DNA from: Burkholderiaceae bacterium
Lineage (GTDB): Bacteria; Pseudomonadota; Gammaproteobacteria; Burkholderiales; Burkholderiaceae_D
DNA: 32,830 bases
Assembly (NCBI GenBank): GCA_031291325.1
Contig: JARLJG010000021.1
Location: 1-32,830, forward strand
Direction of reading: 5' to 3'
Positions 8,339 through 16,614 of this stretch are shown piece by piece. Positions within the stretch are counted from its first letter, which is position 1. The number at the start of each line of letters is the position of its first letter. The notes below the pieces were generated by a model. The model did no database searches, had not been told where the DNA came from, and worked only from the letters and a program-made list of their open reading frames with translations. A program made the position numbers and the translations under genes.

Positions 8339-8372
8339 TCGATTCATCGCAACCGAGAAAAGCATCCCAGCC

Positions 8373-8801
8373 ATGTCACCAGACGACCTAGAAGCCGCAA
8401 CATCCGAATTCATCCAGGCCGTCGGGCTGCTCGTGCGCCGCGTCCGAGCCGCCGCCGCGTCGCAGGAACTCTCCATGACCGAATCCACCGTATTGGCGCG
8501 CTTGGACAAGAACGGGCCGGCGACGATCGCTGACCTGGCGCGCGCTGAAGGCATAAAGCCACAGTCCATGGGCGCGACCATATCGTCGCTCGAGGAAATG
8601 GGCTTGGTCGAGCGCAAGCCACACCCCACCGACGGCCGACAAATGAACATCGAGCTGACCTCCAATGGCCTTGCCCTTCGCAAGGCCACCTACGCTGCGA
8701 AGAGGAGTTGGCTGACTCAGGCCATCGCGCAGCTCGAAGAATCGGAGCGGGAGACGCTATTCAAAGCCGGAGAAATCGTTCAGCGCCTGGCAGAAAAATG
8801 A
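8373..8801 (+). CDS. MarR-family transcriptional regulator
   Basis: A 142-residue winged-helix regulator starting MSPDDLEAAT at 8373; the longer reading from 8328 begins inside the likely promoter and is rejected. The N-terminal dimerisation helices are followed by the DNA-binding domain: DKNGPATIADLARAEGI and SMGATISSLEEMGLVERK form the recognition helices and HPTDGRQ the wing with its conserved Asp-x-Arg. Family members usually repress an efflux or stress gene and are released by small phenolic or oxidised ligands. The stop codon overlaps by 4 nt (ATGA) the start of a DHA2-type MFS gene that is now truncated, so the regulator has probably lost its original coupled transporter. Confidence 0.88.
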   Translation: MSPDDLEAATSEFIQAVGLLVRRVRAAAASQELSMTESTVLARLDKNGPATIADLARAEGIKPQSMGATISSLEEMGLVERKPHPTDGRQMNIELTSNGLALRKATYAAKRSWLTQAIAQLEESERETLFKAGEIVQRLAEK

Positions 8802-9172
8802 CCGACGCCGAGAAGATCGCGGCGGCAGCGCACGGCATCGATCCCAGCGCAGGGAAAGTTGCGGCCGTCGTAGTCGTCGGCCCGTTCATGACGCAGATGG
8901 ACGCGACAGCCGTGAACGTCTCGCTGACGGCAATTCGCCAAGAATTGCATTCGTCGATTGCGACCTCGCAGTGGATTGTCAGCGGCTACTTGGGGTACCA
9001 TACTGCCGCAAGTTGGCCCGGTCACAAGGTTCGCCGATGCCGGATGCGACATGCTCGGCAATTGCATTCGGTACTTGGTGCGCAGGTCGACACAACCACC
9101 GCGAACGTACGGTTGTTATTAGGATCCCGCTCAAGGGCGGCAAACCATTACTCCTGTATTAGACCCGTATGA
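8798..9172 (+). pseudogene. Truncated DHA2-type MFS transporter (first ~65 residues only)
   Basis: The ATG at 8798 overlaps the MarR-type stop codon. The first about 65 residues look like the start of an EmrB/QacA-type drug:H+ antiporter: a cytoplasmic leader, a first helix containing VVVVGPFMTQMDATAVNVSL, and SQWIVSGYL, where helix 2 should begin. After about position 8992 the similarity stops abruptly and the frame continues for about 60 residues of non-membrane sequence to a stop at 9172. About 400 residues of transporter are missing. A deletion or rearrangement joined the gene start to unrelated DNA before the SDR gene. The remnant cannot transport anything. Confidence 0.7.
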
Positions 9173-9912
9173 AGACTCAATCCCCTGTTGCTCTTGTCAC
9201 CGGCTCGACTTCCGGTATCGGTGCCGCCATCGCTCGCCGACTCTCAATGGAGGGTTTCTCAATCGTCTTGCATTCGCGCAGTTCGGCCGAAGCGGGACAT
9301 GCGTTGGCCCGTGAACTCGGCTCGGCAGCTTATGTGCAAGCCGATCTGGCCGACGACGCGGACAGAGTGAGGCTCATCCGCGAAGCAATTGCCGTATGGG
9401 GCCAACTCGACGTTCTGGTCAACAACGCCGGAATCAGTCGAGTTATTCCACACGCAGATCTGGCTGCGGCCACGTCGGACGTCTGGCAGGAACTGCATGA
9501 GGTCAATGTCGTTGCACCTTTTCGCTTGGTAGCCGAAGCGGAATCTGCGCTCCGTGATGCTGCTGCACGAGGGAGGCCTGGCTGCGTCGTTAACGTCAGT
9601 TCGCACGCTGGCATCCGGCCAAAAGGGGCGTCAATTCCTTACGCCGCGACCAAGGCCGCGTTAAATCATGTGACCCGATTGCTCGCTCTTTCACTTGCCC
9701 CAGATATCCGCGTGAATGCTGTCGCTCCCGGATTAGTAAATACGCCTCTTACGGCAACCTGGACGCAGGCGCAGCAACTTTGGAAGGAGCACGCACCTAT
9801 GCGCCGAGCGGCTAGCCCCGAGGATATTGCGCAGGCTGTGGCATTGCTGGTCGCCTCGGACTACGTGACGGGAGAAATTCTGCTTTTGGATGGCGGATTG
9901 AATCTCACGTAG
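9169..9912 (+). CDS. Short-chain dehydrogenase/reductase (FabG-like)
   Basis: A 247-residue classical SDR. The cofactor-binding motif is TGSTSGIG at about residues 12-19, NNAG is near 86, the catalytic Ser lies in VVNVSSHAG near 144 and the Tyr/Lys pair in YAATK near 158-162. The end GEILLLDGGLNLT matches the FabG-type C-terminus. SRSS after the second strand suggests NADP(H) preference, which is an inference. Substrate is not predictable; relatives reduce 3-oxoacyl chains or oxidise sugars and alcohols. The gene is intact but flanked by two broken genes, and no good ribosome binding site precedes ATG 9169, so its expression may depend on the regulator unit upstream. Confidence 0.85.
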   Translation: MKTQSPVALVTGSTSGIGAAIARRLSMEGFSIVLHSRSSAEAGHALARELGSAAYVQADLADDADRVRLIREAIAVWGQLDVLVNNAGISRVIPHADLAAATSDVWQELHEVNVVAPFRLVAEAESALRDAAARGRPGCVVNVSSHAGIRPKGASIPYAATKAALNHVTRLLALSLAPDIRVNAVAPGLVNTPLTATWTQAQQLWKEHAPMRRAASPEDIAQAVALLVASDYVTGEILLLDGGLNLT

Positions 9913-10017
9913 CAAGCGCGGGTTGACCGACCGGCCGCTTTGGGGCATGTTGATCGTCCGAAGCGGGTCGAGACTGCCTGTCATGGTCAAGTTCAAAACT
10001 TGATTCCGTGGCCGTTT

Positions 10018-10257
10018 TCGCCTGTTACTCATTTGGCGGTGCTTGTAACCGGCTATGGCATGGTGCCGCGAGGCTACCTCTGGTTCAACACCGTGTTCGT
10101 CCCCACGCCGTTTCGCGAAGGCCCCGTGACGCATACCCTGTTTATGCTTCATAAAATTGCCTGCGCCATTCTTGCTTCCCTGGCCGCACTGCATATTTTC
10201 GCCGCCATCAAACACCAGATTGCCTCGCGCGGGGACTTGCTCAAGCGGATGTTTTGA
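10018..10257 (+). pseudogene. 3' remnant of a cytochrome b561-type gene
   Basis: The last about 80 codons of this frame resemble the C-terminal half of bacterial cytochrome b561 (YceJ type): helix HLAVLVTGYGM, a loop, then LHKIACAILASLAALHIFAAIKHQIASRGDLLKRMF split over helix 4 and the basic tail. The His residues in LHK and ALH are the expected haem ligands of the last helix. The first two helices are missing, and the preceding codons (from 9940) look unrelated. The fragment starts just downstream of the SDR gene, suggesting a deletion junction near 9913-10020. It is most likely non-functional. Confidence 0.65.
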
Positions 10258-10337
10258 GTCTGTTGAAATGACCGTGTCATTGGCCTTTTTGCGGTAATCC
10301 AGCCTGGTCCGATCCCGATGTTAAAAAATTTATCGCG

Positions 10338-10384
10338 TCAATTGAATCAATTGATTGGATAAATTGTTCGTTGCAACATATCAT
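10338..10384 (+). promoter_or_regulatory. ahpC upstream region: tandem TCAATTGA palindromes and possible promoter
   Basis: The 8-bp palindrome TCAATTGA occurs twice (10338-10345 and 10347-10354) with one base between. It is followed by a weak candidate promoter, TTGGAT (10355-10360), 18 bp, TATCAT (10379-10384). Spaced palindromic half-sites fit a LysR-type activator such as OxyR in principle, but the four-part OxyR ATAG/CTAT pattern is not convincingly present. Confidence 0.35.
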
Positions 10385-10446
10385 TCGCCTATCGGATTTA
10401 AAGAAATGATAGTTTTTCCAACCAGCCACAACCAAGGAGTAACATA

Positions 10447-11010
10447 ATGTCGCTTATCAACACCCAAGTCGCCCCGTTCAAGGCACAAGCTTTTCACAAT
10501 GGCAAGTTCATTGAAGTCACCGAGCAATCGCTGCAAGGCAAATGGTCTGTGCTAATTTTCATGCCGGCGGCTTTCACCTTCAACTGCCCTACCGAAGTCG
10601 AAGATGCAGCGGACAACTATGCCGAATTCCAGAAGGCTGGCGCTGAAGTCTACATCGTGACCACCGACACGCATTTCGCGCACAAAGTGTGGCATGAGAC
10701 CAGCCCTGCCGTCAGCAAGGCGCGCTTCCCGCTGATCGGCGATCCGACGCACCAGTTGACCAACGCCTTCGGCGTGCATATCGCTGAAGAAGGACTGGCT
10801 CTGCGCGGCACCTTCGTCATCAACCCGGAAGGCGTGATCAAGACATTGGAAATCCACGACAACGCGATTGCCCGCGATGTGCAGGAAACCTTGCGCAAGC
10901 TCAAGGCTGCCCAATACGTGGCCAACAACCCCGGCCAGGTTTGCCCGGCCAAATGGAAGGAAGGCGCCAAAACCATCGCTCCGTCGCTGGATTTGGTCGG
11001 CAAGATCTAA
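10447..11010 (+). CDS. ahpC: Alkyl hydroperoxide reductase subunit C (peroxiredoxin)
   Basis: A 187-residue typical 2-Cys peroxiredoxin of the E. coli AhpC type. It reduces hydrogen peroxide, organic peroxides and peroxynitrite in the cytoplasm, using electrons from AhpF. The peroxidatic Cys 47 sits in PAAFTFNCPTE, which keeps the P-x3-T-x2-C active-site motif; the resolving Cys 166 is in GQVCPAKW near the C-terminus. Length is the family norm. A strong AAGGAG ribosome binding site lies 7 nt before the ATG. Most relatives have Val before Cys 47 and Tyr-Pro-x-Asp; here they are Asn and Met-Pro-x-Ala, a mild divergence. The ahpF gene follows after 143 nt. Confidence 0.96.
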   Translation: MSLINTQVAPFKAQAFHNGKFIEVTEQSLQGKWSVLIFMPAAFTFNCPTEVEDAADNYAEFQKAGAEVYIVTTDTHFAHKVWHETSPAVSKARFPLIGDPTHQLTNAFGVHIAEEGLALRGTFVINPEGVIKTLEIHDNAIARDVQETLRKLKAAQYVANNPGQVCPAKWKEGAKTIAPSLDLVGKI

Positions 11011-11029
11011 ACAGATTTACACCGTAGTT

Positions 11030-11087
11030 TCGGTCGCCGTCGAGGTGGCGACCGACCAAAGGCGCGAGGCGGCTATCGGCCTCGCGC
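11030..11087 (+). other. Two hairpins between ahpC and ahpF
   Basis: The first (11030-11055) pairs CGGTCGCC with GGCGACCG, a 9-bp stem counting the outer T-A pair. The second (11062-11087) pairs GCGCGAGGC with GCCTCGCGC, a 9-bp stem with an 8-nt loop. Neither is followed by a T-run, so RNA processing, transcript protection or partial termination that keeps AhpC above AhpF is more likely than full termination. Confidence 0.5.
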
Positions 11088-11153
11088 AATTTCGCAAATT
11101 TCGCAGCCTTGAGCTTTCGCTCTCTGCGCCCAAACACAATGGAGAAACGCATC

Positions 11154-12725
11154 ATGTTGGACGGCAATATCAAGGGCCAGCTCAAGGCTTACCTGGAACG
11201 CTTGCAGCGCCCTATCGAACTCGTCACCGCTTACGACGGCAGCCCCGCGAGCGAAGAGCTGCGCGCAATGGTCGCCGACATTGCCGAATGCTCGACTAAC
11301 GTCGGCATCCGCGAAGATGCATCGGCGGCGCGCAAGCCGTCTTTCGGCATCGCCGCCAAGGGCGAAGCGGCGCGCGTGGAGTTCGCCGGCATCCCCATGG
11401 GCCACGAGTTTACCTCCCTTGTCCTTGCGCTGCTGCAAGTCGGTGGCCATCCGCCCAAGGTCGAGGCCGACGTCGTCGAGCAGATCCGCGCCATCTCGCA
11501 GCCGCTGCATTTCGAAGTTTTCATGTCGCTCTCCTGCCACAACTGCCCGGACGTGGTTCAGGCGCTGAACCTGTTGGCCGCGCTGAACCCGAATATCCGC
11601 ACAACCGTCATCGACGGCGCATTGTTCCAGGAAGAGGTCGAGCGGCGCAACGTCATGGCGGTGCCGATGGTATTCCTGAATGGCGAGAACTTCGCGTCCG
11701 GCCGCATGAGCGTGGAAGAGATTCTCGCCAAGCTCGACACCAACGCCGGCGCGCGCGAAGCCGCCAAGCTCAATGCGCAAGCGCCATTTGACGTGCTGGT
11801 GGTCGGCGGAGGCCCGGCCGGGTCCGCTGCCGCCATCTATGCCGCCCGCAAGGGCATCCGCACCGGCGTGCTGGCCGAGCGTCTGGGCGGCCAGACCAAC
11901 GATACGATGGGGATTGAGAACTATATCTCCGTGCTGGAAACCCAGGGCCCCAAGTTCTCGGCAGACCTGGAAAGCCATGTGCGTCAATATGGCGTGGAAG
12001 TGATGACACGGCAGCGCGCCAGCCGCCTGGTGCCGGCTTCCGATCCTGGAAACTATATCGAAGTCCATACTGCGGACGGCGGCATGCTCAAGGCGCGCTC
12101 GGTCATCCTCGCCACCGGGGCGCGCTGGCGCAACGTCAACGTGCCGGGCGAACAGGAATATCGGAATCGCGGCGTGGCCTATTGCCCGCACTGCGATGGC
12201 CCGCTCTTCAAAGGCAAGCGCGTTGCCGTCATCGGCGGCGGCAACTCCGGCGTGGAAGCGGCTATCGACCTGGCGGGCGTGGTCGCGCACGTCACCGTGC
12301 TCGAATTCGGCGCGGAACTGAGAGCCGATGCCGTGCTGGTGCAGAAATTGAATAGCTTGTCCAACGTGACAGTGAAGACCCAGGCACAAACCACGGAAAT
12401 CACCGGCGACGGCAATCGCGTCAACGGTCTCGCTTTCACCGATCGCACATCGGGCGCGTCGCAGCAGGTCGAGCTGGAAGGCGTGTTCGTGCAGATCGGG
12501 CTCGTGCCCAATACCGAATTCCTGAAGGATGTGGTGGAACTCAACCGCTTTGGGGAAATCGTCATCGATGCGAAGTGCCACACCAGCGTCGAAGGCGTAT
12601 TCGCCGCAGGCGATGCGACGACCGTGCCGTACAAGCAAATCGTCATCTCCGCTGGCGAGGGGGCAAAGGCGTCACTGAGCGCGTTCGATCACTTGATTCG
12701 CACTTCCTTGCCGAAGGCGGCATAA
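11154..12725 (+). CDS. ahpF: Alkyl hydroperoxide reductase subunit F
   Basis: A 523-residue flavoprotein disulfide reductase that passes electrons from NADH to AhpC. The start [17 protein letters not shown] matches the E. coli N-terminus and follows a GGAG ribosome binding site at 11141-11144, so 11154 is preferred over 11139 and the TTG at 11109. The N-terminal tandem thioredoxin-like domain carries the redox pair in [15 protein letters not shown]. The FAD-binding motif [19 protein letters not shown] begins near residue 213. The active disulfide is [12 protein letters not shown], the NAD(P)-binding [15 protein letters not shown] follows, and [16 protein letters not shown] closes the FAD site near the C-terminus. 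All catalytic features are intact. Confidence 0.96.
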   Translation: MLDGNIKGQLKAYLERLQRPIELVTAYDGSPASEELRAMVADIAECSTNVGIREDASAARKPSFGIAAKGEAARVEFAGIPMGHEFTSLVLALLQVGGHPPKVEADVVEQIRAISQPLHFEVFMSLSCHNCPDVVQALNLLAALNPNIRTTVIDGALFQEEVERRNVMAVPMVFLNGENFASGRMSVEEILAKLDTNAGAREAAKLNAQAPFDVLVVGGGPAGSAAAIYAARKGIRTGVLAERLGGQTNDTMGIENYISVLETQGPKFSADLESHVRQYGVEVMTRQRASRLVPASDPGNYIEVHTADGGMLKARSVILATGARWRNVNVPGEQEYRNRGVAYCPHCDGPLFKGKRVAVIGGGNSGVEAAIDLAGVVAHVTVLEFGAELRADAVLVQKLNSLSNVTVKTQAQTTEITGDGNRVNGLAFTDRTSGASQQVELEGVFVQIGLVPNTEFLKDVVELNRFGEIVIDAKCHTSVEGVFAAGDATTVPYKQIVISAGEGAKASLSAFDHLIRTSLPKAA

Positions 12726-12732
12726 ATCGTGT

Positions 12733-12758
12733 GCTTGCCCTGAAATAACAGGGCAAGC
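12733..12758. terminator. Hairpin between ahpF and regA, probable bidirectional terminator
   Basis: GCTTGCCCTG pairs perfectly with CAGGGCAAGC around the loop AAATAA (10-bp stem). It lies between the convergent ahpF (ends 12725) and regA-type (ends 12784) genes. No long T-run follows on either strand, so termination may be incomplete or aided by other factors. Confidence 0.6.
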
Positions 12759-12783
12759 CCGTGTGGATTTAGCTTAGAGCGCC

Positions 12784-13320
12784 CTACTTCACTTGCTGCT
12801 TCTCGAGTTTGCGCGCCAGGGTGCGCCGATGCATTCCGAGCCGGCGCGCGGTTTCTGAAATATTGAAACCGGTCTCCACCAGCACTTCGTGAATGCGCTC
12901 CCATTCCAGCGTCTTGATCGAGGTCGAGCGATTGGTCAATTCGACCTCGACGACGCCGGCAATGTGGCCGAAGGCGGCTTCGATGTCGTCCGTATTCGAT
13001 GGCTTGGCCAGGTATTGGCAGGCGCCGAGTTTGATGGCTTCGACGGCGGTGGTAATGCTGGCAAAGCCGGTCAAGACGACGATCAACATTTTCGGGTCGT
13101 GCCGATGCAGCAATTTGACGCACGCCAGGCCGGAGGTGCTGCCGTTCAATTTAAGGTCGACCACTGCATAACCCGGCGAATGCTGTTGCAACAACGTTGC
13201 GGCTTGTTCCATGGTGGCGGCCTGCAATACCTTGTATTTGCGCCGCTCGAAGGAGCGGCCAAGCGTGCGCGCGAAGGCGGCATCGTCTTCGATGATGAGC
13301 AATAAGCGTTCAGGCGGCAT
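12784..13320 (-). CDS. regA: RegA/PrrA/ActR-type response regulator
   Basis: A 178-residue response regulator of the RegA group. The receiver domain has the acidic pair in IIEDDAAF, phospho-acceptor Asp 55 in YAVVDLKLNG, Thr in VVLTGFAS and Lys in YLAKPSN. The C-terminal Fis-type helix-turn-helix reads VSETARRL-like ISETARRLGMHRRTLARKL, the HRRTL signature typical of RegA. The ATG at 13320 has GAAGAG in front and overlaps the end of regB by 11 nt; an ATG at 13332 is possible. In purple bacteria RegA controls photosynthesis, nitrogen fixation and respiration genes according to redox state. Here, last in the cyo operon, it probably regulates respiratory genes, perhaps its own operon. Confidence 0.88.
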   Translation of the reverse strand: MPPERLLLIIEDDAAFARTLGRSFERRKYKVLQAATMEQAATLLQQHSPGYAVVDLKLNGSTSGLACVKLLHRHDPKMLIVVLTGFASITTAVEAIKLGACQYLAKPSNTDDIEAAFGHIAGVVEVELTNRSTSIKTLEWERIHEVLVETGFNISETARRLGMHRRTLARKLEKQQVK

Positions 13321-14659
13321 GTTGCTCTTCATATTCAAGACTGATGGAGGCAAGCGGCAGGCTGAGTCGCACTGCGGCTCCGCCCTCTTCCCGATTGCGC
13401 GCGCTCACGCTTCCGCCTAATTTGCGCGCAACATTGACGACGAAAAACAAGCCCAGGCCGCTGCCGGGACGTCTCTTCGTCGATTGATAAGGCTTGCCTA
13501 GTTGCTCCAGCATTCCCGCGGCGAAACCGTGGCCGCTGTCGGTCACCGACAGGCTCAATGTTTCTCCATCGCGCACGGCTTCAAGGCGTACCCATTGCGG
13601 CGACGCTTCGAGCGCATTGTCGAGCACGTTGTAGATCATTTGCTTGAGCGCGGAGTCGAAGGCGACGGGAATATCGTTTCCAAACCGATTCTCATACACA
13701 AACGCTTGAATCTGCCGTGTTGCGCGCCACTCGCCCACAATCTCGTCCAAAAACGTGTTGATCGTGGTCTTGATCGACGATTCGCCGCGCGCTTCCCCTG
13801 CCGACAGCAAAATGCCGCTGACGATGCTCTTGCAGCGCTGTAACTGGAGCTGCATTTCGCCGATTTCCTCCAGCAATTCACTATTCTTGCCAAATTCGGG
13901 CATGCGCTTCCAGTCGCCCAGGATCACCGACAAGGTCGCCAGCGGCGTGCCGAGTTCATGCGCCGCGCCGGAGGCCAGCAAGCCCATGCGCACGATGTGC
14001 TCTTCTTCGACCGCTTGCTGGCGCAGCGCGGCAAGTTGGACTTCTCCGGCGCGATGATTTTCGCCGATGCGGGTGATGTAGACGACCAGCAAGGCGGCAT
14101 CGAGGGCAAAGCAGATCAGCAAGCCGGCCACGTAGATGTGGGACAAGCCGTTGCCGTTGTCCGGCGACAGGACGAGCGGCTTGGAGAACCACGAAAGCCC
14201 GGCCAGGCAGGTGCTGGTGACGGCGACAATGGTCCAGGTCGACCAGGTTTCCAGCAGCACGGCGCTGAGAATGATTTGCAGCAGGTAGAGAAATGCAAAG
14301 GGATTGGCCGTGCCGCCGCTCAGATACAATTGCGCTGTCAACGCGCCGACATCGACCAACAGCGCAAGGAATAGCTCGTTGTTGTTCGCCACTCCGGTTT
14401 CGTGCCAACGCAAATGGCTGGCGATGTTGAACGCAATCAAACATGCCAGCACGGCAAGCATCTGCGGCATCGGCAGACGGATGCCGAGCGCCAGCGTTAC
14501 CACCGTGATGGTGGTGATTTGCCCAACCACGGCGATCCAGCGCAATTGAATCAACTGCAACATGTTCTGGTGGCCGACCGCTGGTTCGACGCCAGATGTT
14601 ACCGGAAACGGTTGTCTATGGCTTTTCCGATTTTCGAGACTCTTTATTTCGCTTGGCAT
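13310..14659 (-). CDS. regB: RegB/PrrB-type redox-sensing histidine kinase
   Basis: A 449-residue membrane sensor kinase with about six hydrophobic segments in its first 200 residues. The ubiquinone-binding heptapeptide GGTANPF of RegB is present between helices. The H-box is GAAHELGTPLATL, and the redox-active Cys of RegB corresponds to the Cys in LQRCKSIVSG downstream of it. N-box NVLDNALEAS and G-boxes DSGHGF and GSGLGLF complete the ATPase domain. The start at 14659 follows GAGAAAG and is chosen for that reason; an ATG at 14692 is also possible. Either choice overlaps the SURF1 gene, by 44 or 77 nt. It should phosphorylate the RegA encoded next under reducing conditions. Confidence 0.87.
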   Translation of the reverse strand: MPSEIKSLENRKSHRQPFPVTSGVEPAVGHQNMLQLIQLRWIAVVGQITTITVVTLALGIRLPMPQMLAVLACLIAFNIASHLRWHETGVANNNELFLALLVDVGALTAQLYLSGGTANPFAFLYLLQIILSAVLLETWSTWTIVAVTSTCLAGLSWFSKPLVLSPDNGNGLSHIYVAGLLICFALDAALLVVYITRIGENHRAGEVQLAALRQQAVEEEHIVRMGLLASGAAHELGTPLATLSVILGDWKRMPEFGKNSELLEEIGEMQLQLQRCKSIVSGILLSAGEARGESSIKTTINTFLDEIVGEWRATRQIQAFVYENRFGNDIPVAFDSALKQMIYNVLDNALEASPQWVRLEAVRDGETLSLSVTDSGHGFAAGMLEQLGKPYQSTKRRPGSGLGLFFVVNVARKLGGSVSARNREEGGAAVRLSLPLASISLEYEEQHAA

Positions 14660-15536
14660 CTTCACTTTCTCGGCTACGGCTATCGAGGTCATTCTTGCAC
14701 TGTCGTGCCGACCTCCGCTCTTCGCGCATAACCCACCAACAAGCGCCCGCGACCATCGCGGCGAGCGCATACCAAGTCATAGCATATACCAAATGATTAT
14801 TTTGGAAGGAGACCACCGTCAATCCGCCAATCGGGCGGTCGGCAGGGTCATCCAACCTGTTTTCTGTTTTCGCTCCGGCATCGGCGTCCACAAAATACGG
14901 TGCTACCGAGTGCAGGTCGCGCGCCAGCGCGATGGCTTGCACATCGCGCGAATACCAGCGATTGGCAACCGCATCGTTGCGGCGCAAAAATGCGCCGCCC
15001 GGTTCGCTGATGCGCAGCAGCCCCGTCACGCTGGGTTCACCGGACTCTGCAGGATGCGCATCGATTTGAGCGCCAACGGTTTTTCGGCCCGCTACCGCAG
15101 CCGCTTGCTCAGGAACGAAGCCGCGATTGACGAGGACGATGTCACCGTCCGCTTGACGCAGCGGCGTCAGCAGCCAGAAGCCGCTGCCCAACACCGTGGA
15201 TGCGCGAACGCGTGTGGTGCGATCGTACAAAAAAGTGCCACTAACGCGCACATGCCGGTATTCGTCGGCAGCTGCGGTAATGTTCTTCCAACGCGCGCGC
15301 GCCGGGGCCGCTGTCGCAGCCGCATGCACGCGTTGATCTACGCGTTCGATCAAGTCGAGCTTCCATTGCAAGCGCACAACTTGCCATGTGCCAAGACCCA
15401 ATAATAACGCAAATGCCAGCGCGGCGCTGGCGACCAAAATCAAGCGCGCGGCGAACGAGCGGCGGCGAGGAGAGACTTCCAGCGCGTCCGCGCCGATTTG
15501 CGCCGCGTGTTGCGCAAGTCCCTCCTCCGGGTTCAT
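14616..15536 (-). CDS. SURF1 family oxidase-assembly protein
   Basis: A 306-residue SURF1/Shy1-type membrane protein, which assists haem-copper oxidase assembly. It has the two expected membrane helices: ARLILVASAALAFALLLG near 29-47 and a C-terminal one in the conserved context NNHLVYAMTWYALAAM. Between them lies the periplasmic domain, including LVNRGFVP and GLLRISEPGGAFL. A charged tail of about 35 residues after the last helix (RSARQCKND onward) is longer than usual and overlaps the start of the kinase gene, so its sequence may be constrained by both frames. The start codon overlaps the cyoD stop by 4 nt. Position in the cyo operon supports a role in maturing this oxidase. Confidence 0.92.
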   Translation of the reverse strand: MNPEEGLAQHAAQIGADALEVSPRRRSFAARLILVASAALAFALLLGLGTWQVVRLQWKLDLIERVDQRVHAAATAAPARARWKNITAAADEYRHVRVSGTFLYDRTTRVRASTVLGSGFWLLTPLRQADGDIVLVNRGFVPEQAAAVAGRKTVGAQIDAHPAESGEPSVTGLLRISEPGGAFLRRNDAVANRWYSRDVQAIALARDLHSVAPYFVDADAGAKTENRLDDPADRPIGGLTVVSFQNNHLVYAMTWYALAAMVAGACWWVMREERRSARQCKNDLDSRSRESEDAKRNKESRKSEKP

Positions 15537-15970
15537 GGCATCTTGCTGTTGTCGGGCATGGAAATCGACTGCGGCACCGTTTCGGTTTCGTTCATCACGC
15601 CAGGCATCATATTATGGTCGAGATGGTACATGACCCACAGCGAGCCGCTCAGCATGATGAAGACCATCATCGCGGTAAACAACAGCGCCAGCATCGACCA
15701 GCCGCCTTCGGATTTGCTGTTCATGTGCAGGAAATAAATCATGTGCACCACGACCTGCACCGCAGCCAAGGCCAGCAAAACGATGCCGGTCGTGCTCGAC
15801 TTGTCGAATACTTTGCCCATCACCAGCCAGAACGGGATGGCAGTCAGGATTACGGCCAGCACGAAGCCGGTGACGTAGCTCTTGAAGGTGCCATGACTTG
15901 CATGATCGTCGTGACCGCCGTGCTGGTCGTGGCCGGCGCCGTGCGCCGAAGGTTCTTGATGCGCGCTCAT
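15533..15970 (-). CDS. cyoD: Cytochrome bo3 quinol oxidase subunit IV
   Basis: A 145-residue small subunit of the bo3 oxidase. A His-rich cytoplasmic N-terminus (about residues 5-27) precedes three membrane helices, including YVTGFVLAVILTAIPFWLV and LALAAVQVVVHMIYFLHM, the latter with the MxYFLHM signature of CyoD. The C-terminal tail after YHLDHNMMPG is about 30 residues and longer than in E. coli. The His-rich leader is unusual but seen in related betaproteobacteria as far as I recall. The ATG at 15970 overlaps the end of cyoC by 4 nt; the much longer open frame upstream lies inside cyoC. CyoD is needed for stable assembly of the CuB site. Confidence 0.93.
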   Translation of the reverse strand: MSAHQEPSAHGAGHDQHGGHDDHASHGTFKSYVTGFVLAVILTAIPFWLVMGKVFDKSSTTGIVLLALAAVQVVVHMIYFLHMNSKSEGGWSMLALLFTAMMVFIMLSGSLWVMYHLDHNMMPGVMNETETVPQSISMPDNSKMP

Positions 15971-16614
15971 GGCAACACTCCCATCAGGTAGACAAAGGTA
16001 AAGACGCCGATCCAGACCACGTCCAGAAAGTGCCAGAACATCGACAGGCACATCAGGCGCCGCTGGTTTTCGGCGGAGAGGCCATGCCGACCGAGTTGAA
16101 ACATCAGGGTAATCAGCCAAACGATGCCGAACGTGACGTGCAAGCCGTGGGTGCCGACCAGCGCGAAGAACGAGGTCAAGAAGCCGCTGCGCTGCGGGCC
16201 GTTGCCTTCGTGGATCAGGTGCGCGAACTCGGACAGTTCGAAGCCGATAAAGCAGGCGCCGAGCAGCCCGGTCACGGCCAGCCAGATCAAGGTATTGCGC
16301 ACGCGCTTGTGCTGCATTTCCAGCATCGCGAAGCCGTAGGTGATCGACGACAGCAGCAGCAGCGCGGTATTGACCGCGACCACCGGCAGCTCGAACGCTT
16401 CCGCGCCCGATGGGCCGCCGGCATAGTTGCGGCCCAGCACGGCATAGGTCGCGAACAGGCAAGCGAAAATCAGGCAGTCGCTCATCAGGTAGATCCAGAA
16501 CCCGAGCAGCGTGCCGTTCTCGGGATGATGTTCGCGCACCCAGAAGCGCGAACTTGGATTGGTAATCATCGCGCCAGCGGCCGACGATGGGTTATGTGCA
16601 GTGATCTCAGACAT
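15967..16614 (-). CDS. cyoC: Cytochrome bo3 quinol oxidase subunit III
   Basis: A 215-residue membrane subunit with five predicted helices, including [25 protein letters not shown] and [20 protein letters not shown]. Typical subunit III features are the Glu in [14 protein letters not shown] and the C-terminal [21 protein letters not shown]. The ATG at 16614 (MSEITAHN) overlaps the cyoB stop by 8 nt, and upstream in-frame codons lie within cyoB, so the longer reading is rejected. It stabilises the catalytic core in the inner membrane and is co-translated with its neighbours in the order cyoA, B, C, D. Confidence 0.95.
   Translation of the reverse strand: MSEITAHNPSSAAGAMITNPSSRFWVREHHPENGTLLGFWIYLMSDCLIFACLFATYAVLGRNYAGGPSGAEAFELPVVAVNTALLLLSSITYGFAMLEMQHKRVRNTLIWLAVTGLLGACFIGFELSEFAHLIHEGNGPQRSGFLTSFFALVGTHGLHVTFGIVWLITLMFQLGRHGLSAENQRRLMCLSMFWHFLDVVWIGVFTFVYLMGVLP

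Noticed and set aside
8986-9168. Sequence between the MFS fragment and the SDR gene as a separate gene
   Set aside because: No frame shows a recognisable family, and the stretch contains no start with a ribosome binding site; it is more likely scar DNA.
10389-10412. CTAT and ATAG tetramers before ahpC as an OxyR site
   Set aside because: OxyR half-sites should be 7 nt apart in a four-part array; here the spacing is 16 nt and other parts are missing.
15971-16462. In-frame 5' extension of cyoD
   Set aside because: It lies inside cyoC in another frame and consists of Arg-rich sequence; MSAHQEP at 15970 is the natural start.
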